Assembly: GCA_016218905.1 (NCBI GenBank)
Contig: JACRCS010000155.1
Location: 1-5,119, forward strand
Reading direction: 5' to 3'
Length of the DNA: 5,119 bases
From: Deltaproteobacteria bacterium
GTDB lineage: Bacteria; Desulfobacterota_C; Deferrisomatia; Deferrisomatales; JACRMM01
A program made the position numbers and the translations under genes. Shown piece by piece: positions 1 to 5,119 of this stretch; position 1 is the stretch's first letter, and each line of letters starts with the position of its first letter. Under the pieces are notes generated by a model. The model saw only the letters and a list, made by a program, of their open reading frames with translations, had not been told where the DNA came from and ran no database searches.

Positions 1-611
<611 letters not shown>

Positions 612-614
612 GTC

Positions 615-642
615 CCATCCGGAAAGCGTGCTTTCCGGATGG
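615..642 (-). repeat. Perfect 12-bp hairpin in the atpG-atpD gap
   Basis: CCATCCGGAAAG (615-626) and CTTTCCGGATGG (631-642) are perfect reverse complements around a 4-nt loop (627-630). In the atp mRNA this gives a very stable stem starting 3 nt after the gamma stop codon and ending about 28 nt before the beta Shine-Dalgarno. No U-tract follows it on the minus strand, so an intrinsic terminator is unlikely. It could instead be an RNA-processing or stabilising element, a weak attenuator, or a palindromic repeat unit. The hairpin is directly seen; its role is inference. Confidence 0.8.
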
Positions 643-645
643 TCG

Positions 646-1506
<861 letters not shown>

Positions 1507-1520
1507 CCGTCGACTCCCGG

Positions 1521-3035
<1,515 letters not shown>

Positions 3036-3042
3036 CGCTCGT

Positions 3043-3585
3043 TTACCCCTTACTCAAGGTTTCCTTCATCCGCTGCAATTGCGTTCGAATGCTCCCGTCG
3101 AAGACCAGGTTGCCCACCCGGGCCACGATGCCTCCCCCGAGGGAGGGATCGAGCCGCGCTTCGAGGTGCACCTCTTTCTGGATCCGGGAGGAGAGCGCCC
3201 GCGCCAGCGCGTCCAGGTCGGCCCGGTCGAGCGGCATGCGGCTGGCGGCGACGCCCCGGACGCGGCCGGAGGCCTCGTCGGCCATCTCGCGGAAGGACGC
3301 CACGACGTCGGGCAGGAGGACGAGCTTGCGGGCGTCGAGGAGGACCCGGAGGAAGTTGGCGACGAGCGGATCGAGCCCCGACTCGCCCGCGATCGTCTCG
3401 ACGATCTCGGCCTTGACCTCCCTCGGCACGACCGGGCTCGTCAGCCCCTCCCGCACGCTCTCGCTGTTCGCGAGGAGGGACTCCACGGCCTCGAGCTCTT
3501 CCCGGACCGCATCGACCTTCCCGGCCTCCCCGGCGATCTCGAAGAGCGCCCGCGTATAGCGTTTGGTGATCCTAGCGCGAATCAA
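3043..3585 (-). CDS. atpH: ATP synthase F1 subunit delta (TTG start)
   Basis: Stator subunit (OSCP-like) that caps the F1 head and holds the peripheral b/b' stalk to alpha. Seen: 180 residues from TTG 3585-3583, typical length. The N-terminal helical domain begins [32 protein letters not shown] lies at about 76-88. The conserved C-terminal block [18 protein letters not shown] is at about 150-167, with the family's G-spaced and D-G-S positions present. TTG is chosen because it forms a TTGA overlap with the b stop (4 nt shared, 3585-3582), it places the MxxxxxAxRYAxAL-type N-terminus at the right distance, and no ATG or GTG is available nearby in frame. The frame stays open upstream inside the b gene, but that part is low-complexity Gly/Arg/Pro and is not real. 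GAGAGGG 4 nt upstream is a short-spaced ribosome site. Translation is likely coupled to b. Confidence 0.95.
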   Translation of the reverse strand: MIRARITKRYTRALFEIAGEAGKVDAVREELEAVESLLANSESVREGLTSPVVPREVKAEIVETIAGESGLDPLVANFLRVLLDARKLVLLPDVVASFREMADEASGRVRGVAASRMPLDRADLDALARALSSRIQKEVHLEARLDPSLGGGIVARVGNLVFDGSIRTQLQRMKETLSKG

Positions 3586-4169
3586 TGCACCCTCTCGATG
3601 TTGTCGATCGTCTCCTGGACGGCCTTCTTCTGGTCCTGGGCCGTGTAGGCCTGGTTGAGGATGTCCTCGGCAATCCGGACGGCCACGTCGGCCAGCTCCG
3701 CCCGGAGCTCGTCGGTGACCCGTTTCACCTCGTTGGCGCCGGCGGTCTCGGCCTGGCTGCGGATGTTCTCGGCGGCGGCGTGCGCGTCCCGGAGGATCCG
3801 CTCCCGCTGGCGCTCGCCCTCGGCGCGGAACTCCTCCTGGATCGCCTTCACCTCCTCTTCCAGGCGGGCGACCTTGTCGCTGAACTCCCGGTGCTTCGCC
3901 TCTGCCGCCCCTTTCGCGTCCCTCGCCTCGGCGAGGGCCTGGCGCAGGTTCGACTGCCGGTCGGCGAGTCCTTGGGTGACCGTCTTCCGGAGGAAGTAGA
4001 AGAGCATCCCGGCGAGGATGCCGAAGTTCACCAACTTCCAGAGGAGGCCCAGCCAGGCAGTGCCGGCGCTCTCCCCTTCCGCGTGTTCGGCGGCCCACGA
4101 GAGGACCGGCGCCGCGGCGACGATCGCGGCCAAGAGGCCCGTGCGGGCCCGCGTCCACCAGCGCTTCAT
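3582..4169 (-). CDS. atpF: ATP synthase Fo subunit b (with signal-peptide-like N-terminus)
   Basis: Peripheral stalk subunit: one membrane anchor and a long cytoplasmic helix that holds the F1 head still against rotation. Seen: 195 residues. Residues 1-26 (MKRWWTRARTGLLAAIVAAAPVLSWA in outline: basic, hydrophobic, then small residues) look like a cleavable signal sequence, with possible cleavage near A26/A27. A short AEHAEGESAG linker follows, then the membrane helix at about 37-60 (LLWKLVNFGILAGMLFYFL core). From about 61 to 180 it is a charged, Ala/Glu/Arg/Gln-rich coiled coil. A preceding signal-like segment is common in b proteins of Geobacter-type operons. ATG 4169-4167 overlaps the b' stop by one base (TGATG) with AAGGAG 6 nt upstream. 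Longer upstream frames are shadows of b'. It ends TGA 3584-3582, overlapping delta. It pairs with b' as a heterodimer (inferred from the family). Confidence 0.93.
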   Translation of the reverse strand: MKRWWTRARTGLLAAIVAAAPVLSWAAEHAEGESAGTAWLGLLWKLVNFGILAGMLFYFLRKTVTQGLADRQSNLRQALAEARDAKGAAEAKHREFSDKVARLEEEVKAIQEEFRAEGERQRERILRDAHAAAENIRSQAETAGANEVKRVTDELRAELADVAVRIAEDILNQAYTAQDQKKAVQETIDNIERVH

Positions 4170-4594
4170 CAGACGCTCCTTCCCAGGATCTTCTGCGCCG
4201 CCGAGTCGGCCAGGCGCTTTGCCTCGGCCTCCAGGAGCTTGCGCGCGTCGGCCGCCTCTGCCCGGATCCGGGCCCGGACCGCCGAGACCGCCTTCTCCGC
4301 CTCTCCGGCAGCCTCCTCCGTGATCCGCTGGCGCTCCTCCTCGGCCTGCCGAACGAACTCCGAACGGCTCCGATCCGCCTGGGCCCTGGCCTCCTGGAGC
4401 CGCTTCTGGTAGTCGGACCACATCGCCTCGGACCTGCCGTCGAGCTCGCCCGCCGCCTTGCGGCGTCCCTCGGTCCGCGCCTTCCGCTCCTCGAGGATGC
4501 GTAGCACGGGTTTGAAGAGGATCTGGTTGAGCAGGACCATGACCGTCAGGACGATCACGAGCTGGATCACGAGGGTGATATTGAGATTGATCAC
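4169..4594 (-). CDS. atpF': ATP synthase Fo subunit b' (second b-type stalk subunit, GTG start)
   Basis: Second b-family stator subunit, expected to dimerise with the longer b encoded next. Seen: 141 residues, the shorter of the pair and without a signal peptide. The membrane helix is right at the N-terminus (about 5-26, NITLVIQLVIVLTVMVLLNQ), followed by the family-typical ILFKPVLRILEER at about 25-37. A long charged coiled coil follows (about 35-125), ending LADSAAQKILGR at about 128-139. The start is GTG 4594-4592, supported by GGAGG 10 nt upstream and by the position of the membrane helix; no ATG fits better. First gene of the operon: the next upstream gene is divergent, so atpI, atpB and atpE are not adjacent. 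It may also be labelled atpX or atpG' in relatives. Family assignment is firm; b versus b' naming rests on order and length. Confidence 0.92.
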   Translation of the reverse strand: MINLNITLVIQLVIVLTVMVLLNQILFKPVLRILEERKARTEGRRKAAGELDGRSEAMWSDYQKRLQEARAQADRSRSEFVRQAEEERQRITEEAAGEAEKAVSAVRARIRAEAADARKLLEAEAKRLADSAAQKILGRSV

Positions 4595-4604
4595 GGCGAG
4601 ATTT

Positions 4605-4609
4605 CCTCC
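4605..4609 (-). promoter_or_regulatory. Shine-Dalgarno site of the b' gene
   Basis: GGAGG on the minus strand, 10 nt before GTG 4594-4592. It is the reason for accepting the GTG start, since no ATG lies in frame near the membrane helix. The spacing is slightly long. Confidence 0.7.
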
Positions 4610-4632
4610 CTGCCCGGGCCGAAAGCGCGCGA

Positions 4633-4661
4633 ATCATACATGAACAGCTTGCGAGAATCAA
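4633..4661 (-). promoter_or_regulatory. Probable main sigma70-type promoter of the atp operon
   Basis: On the minus strand, TTGATT (4661-4656) and TATGAT (4638-4633) are separated by exactly 17 nt. The -10 matches 5 of 6 consensus bases and the -35 matches 4 of 6. Transcription would start near 4626, giving a leader of about 30 nt to the GTG of b', with the ribosome site in it. This AT-richer patch stands out from its GC-rich surroundings. It is the best promoter candidate in the window; not proven by sequence alone. Confidence 0.72.
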
Positions 4662-4781
4662 ACGCGTTTCAGTCTGACGAAAACGGCTCCTCCCTGCGTC
4701 TCCGGCAGGAAAGGCCGCGACCGACTGCGCGCCGACGGAGCGTTGCGGAGGATGGCGACCCGCACGTCTTCCCGAGTGGGC

Positions 4782-4815
4782 CGGGCAGACGCGGAACGGA
4801 GCGGCGGTCTGCCCG
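4782..4815. repeat. 9-bp inverted repeat upstream of the operon promoter
   Basis: CGGGCAGAC (4782-4790) and GTCTGCCCG (4807-4815) are perfect reverse complements with a 16-nt spacer. It lies about 120 bp upstream of the proximal promoter and just downstream of the weaker distal one. It could be an operator-like protein site or a leader hairpin of a longer transcript. Only the symmetry is seen; the role is unknown. Confidence 0.5.
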
Positions 4816-4827
4816 ACCGGCGGCGCC

Positions 4828-4857
4828 TGGGTACCATGGCGGGAGCGAGAGTGTCAA
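4828..4857 (-). promoter_or_regulatory. Possible distal atp promoter (weak)
   Basis: Minus strand: a perfect -35 hexamer TTGACA (4857-4852), an 18-nt spacer, then TACCCA (4833-4828) preceded by TGG as in an extended -10. The -10 itself matches the consensus poorly, although GC-rich bacteria often have poor -10 hexamers. If used, it would make a leader of roughly 225 nt before b' that includes the 9-bp inverted repeat at 4782-4815. Alternatively the TTGACA is a chance match. Confidence 0.3.
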
Positions 4858-4869
4858 GGGTTGAGAGGT

Positions 4870-4944
4870 GTTAGCGATTAGCGATTAGCGGTTAGGAGTT
4901 CCCGCACGCAGGCTTTTGACTCTTAACCCCTAACTCCTAACTGC
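4870..4944. repeat. Heptamer-repeat palindromic element
   Basis: On the plus strand, tandem heptamers GTTAGCG, ATTAGCG, ATTAGCG, GTTAGGA run from 4870 to 4897. After about 25 nt of unrelated sequence the same theme returns inverted as CTTAACC, CCTAACT, CCTAACT (4922-4942). GTTAGGAGTT (4891-4900) is the exact reverse complement of AACTCCTAAC (4932-4941). The pairing extends outward to 4888/4944 with one G-T pair, around a 31-nt loop. This is a two-armed element of TTAG-type heptamers, the same family as the shorter run between atpG and atpD. It resembles the heptameric short repeats known from some bacterial intergenic regions. Not a CRISPR: units are 7 nt with no spacers. Confidence 0.7.
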
Positions 4945-4945
4945 T

Positions 4946-4967
4946 GGGGCTCGCATCCGCGAGCCCC
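4946..4967. repeat. GC-rich 9-bp hairpin ahead of the divergent gene
   Basis: GGGGCTCGC (4946-4954) and GCGAGCCCC (4959-4967) pair perfectly around a 4-nt loop. Neither strand has a T-tract after it, so a rho-independent terminator call is weak. It sits 42 nt upstream of the plus-strand start at 5010, next to the heptamer palindrome, and could be part of that element, a leader hairpin, or a transcription barrier between the divergent units. Confidence 0.65.
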
Positions 4968-4997
4968 CTGTTAAAGTGCCCCGTGCAACCGGACGAC

Positions 4998-5003
4998 AGG
5001 AGG
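4998..5003 (+). promoter_or_regulatory. Shine-Dalgarno site of the divergent gene
   Basis: AGGAGG, a full-strength site, ends 6 nt before ATG 5010-5012 and 3 nt before the adjacent in-frame ATG 5007-5009. The spacing favours 5010 as the start. Confidence 0.7.
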
Positions 5004-5009
5004 AGAATG

Positions 5010-5119
5010 ATGCCCCGTCGAGGCCGGCTCCGCGGACGGGGTTCCCTGATGGAGACGAGCATGGAACCCATTGCGTTCGGCGACTTCTTCGAGTTCCTCG
5101 CCCTCGAGACGGGGAAGAG
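5010..5119 (+). CDS. Unidentified protein, N-terminal fragment (cut by window edge)
   Basis: I do not recognise this protein. The frame is open from ATG 5010 to the window end (36 full codons). It reads a basic Arg/Gly-rich stretch (MPRRGRLRGRGSL), then METSMEPIAFGDFFEFLALETGK at about residues 14-36 in outline, an acidic/aromatic segment that looks like real coding sequence. The strong AGGAGG 6 nt upstream is the main evidence that it is a gene. An adjacent ATG at 5007 is in frame; ATG 5049 and 5061 are alternative starts that would drop the low-complexity basic tail, but their upstream sequence offers no comparable ribosome site. It is divergent from the atp operon, so not co-transcribed. 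No signal peptide is obvious. Function cannot be assigned from this fragment. Confidence 0.6.
   Translation, partial: MPRRGRLRGRGSLMETSMEPIAFGDFFEFLALETGK

Larger units (their letters stand above)
4595..5009. other. Divergent intergenic region (about 415 bp)
   Basis: No credible gene lies here. Small frames on both strands (for example 4640-4864 plus, 4669-4857 minus) lack ribosome sites, have low-complexity Arg/Pro/Gly-rich products, and overlap the promoter or repeats. The region holds the b' ribosome site, the proximal promoter, a 9-bp inverted repeat, a weak distal promoter, the heptamer palindrome and the GC-rich hairpin, each listed separately. Nothing recognisable was seen in about 4665-4780. 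No tRNA or known riboswitch was recognised. Confidence 0.7.

Noticed and set aside
615..642. Intrinsic terminator between atpG and atpD
   Set aside because: The stem is strong, but the minus strand continues GACTGTTAGCG with no U-run, and termination before beta would be harmful. It was kept only as a hairpin of unknown role.
3586..4158. N-terminal extension of the delta frame into the b gene
   Set aside because: The extension is Gly/Arg/Pro-rich nonsense that overlaps the coding sequence of b. Delta homology begins exactly at the TTG at 3585.
4170..4661. N-terminal extension of the b frame to 4661, over b'
   Set aside because: The product upstream of 4169 is a shadow of b'. The b protein starts at the ATG with a ribosome site, followed by a normal signal-like segment.
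4640..4864. Small frames in the divergent region (4640-4864 plus; 4669-4857 minus)
   Set aside because: They have no ribosome binding sites and basic low-complexity products. They lie over the promoter region and are antisense to each other.
4916..4944. Plus-strand promoter using TTGACT at 4916-4921
   Set aside because: No acceptable -10 occurs at 16-19 nt spacing, and the sequence lies within the heptamer palindrome. TAAAGT at 4972-4977 (with TG at 4969-4970) could serve as an extended -10, but it has no -35 and is too weak to list.
4870..4944. CRISPR array
   Set aside because: The repeat units are 7 nt, without spacers of regular length and in inverted orientation in the two halves. No cas genes are present.

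Overview
The window carries most of an F-type ATP synthase operon on the minus strand, in the order b' (4594-4169), b (4169-3582), delta (3585-3043), alpha (3035-1521), gamma (1506-646), beta (573 to beyond position 1). A second, divergent gene starts on the plus strand at about 5010 and runs off the right edge. All five complete subunit genes are intact and of normal length, with no frameshift and with the expected nucleotide-binding motifs. Beta is cut by the window edge after 191 residues, inside its catalytic domain. The epsilon gene (atpC) would be expected just left of position 1.

The DNA is visibly GC-rich, which also produces several long spurious antisense frames. The gene order, with two different b-type stalk subunits, a b subunit with a signal-peptide-like N-terminus, and no atpI/atpB/atpE in front of the b genes, resembles the split atp operons of Desulfuromonadota (Geobacter-like) and related deep-branching GC-rich Gram-negative groups such as Acidobacteriota. 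This placement is an inference from layout and protein character; there is no 16S or other direct marker. The membrane a and c subunits must be encoded elsewhere, so the coupling ion (H+ or Na+) cannot be read here.

Within the operon the genes are tightly packed: TGATG overlap between b' and b, TTGA overlap between b and delta, 7 nt between delta and alpha, 14 nt between alpha and gamma. The exception is gamma to beta, a 72-nt gap holding a perfect 12-bp hairpin and a short run of heptamer repeats. Alternative start codons (GTG for b', TTG for delta) occur on subunits needed once per complex, while alpha and beta, needed three times, start with ATG.

The divergent intergenic region (about 4595-5009) contains a good sigma70-type promoter for the operon (TTGATT, 17 nt, TATGAT at 4661-4633), a weaker possible upstream promoter (4857-4828), a 9-bp inverted repeat, a heptamer-repeat palindrome (4870-4944) of the same family as the one between gamma and beta, and a 9-bp GC-rich hairpin (4946-4967) ahead of the divergent gene. 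The metabolic content is ordinary. The parts worth a second look are the non-coding repeat and hairpin elements. I found no evidence for a novel multi-gene system.
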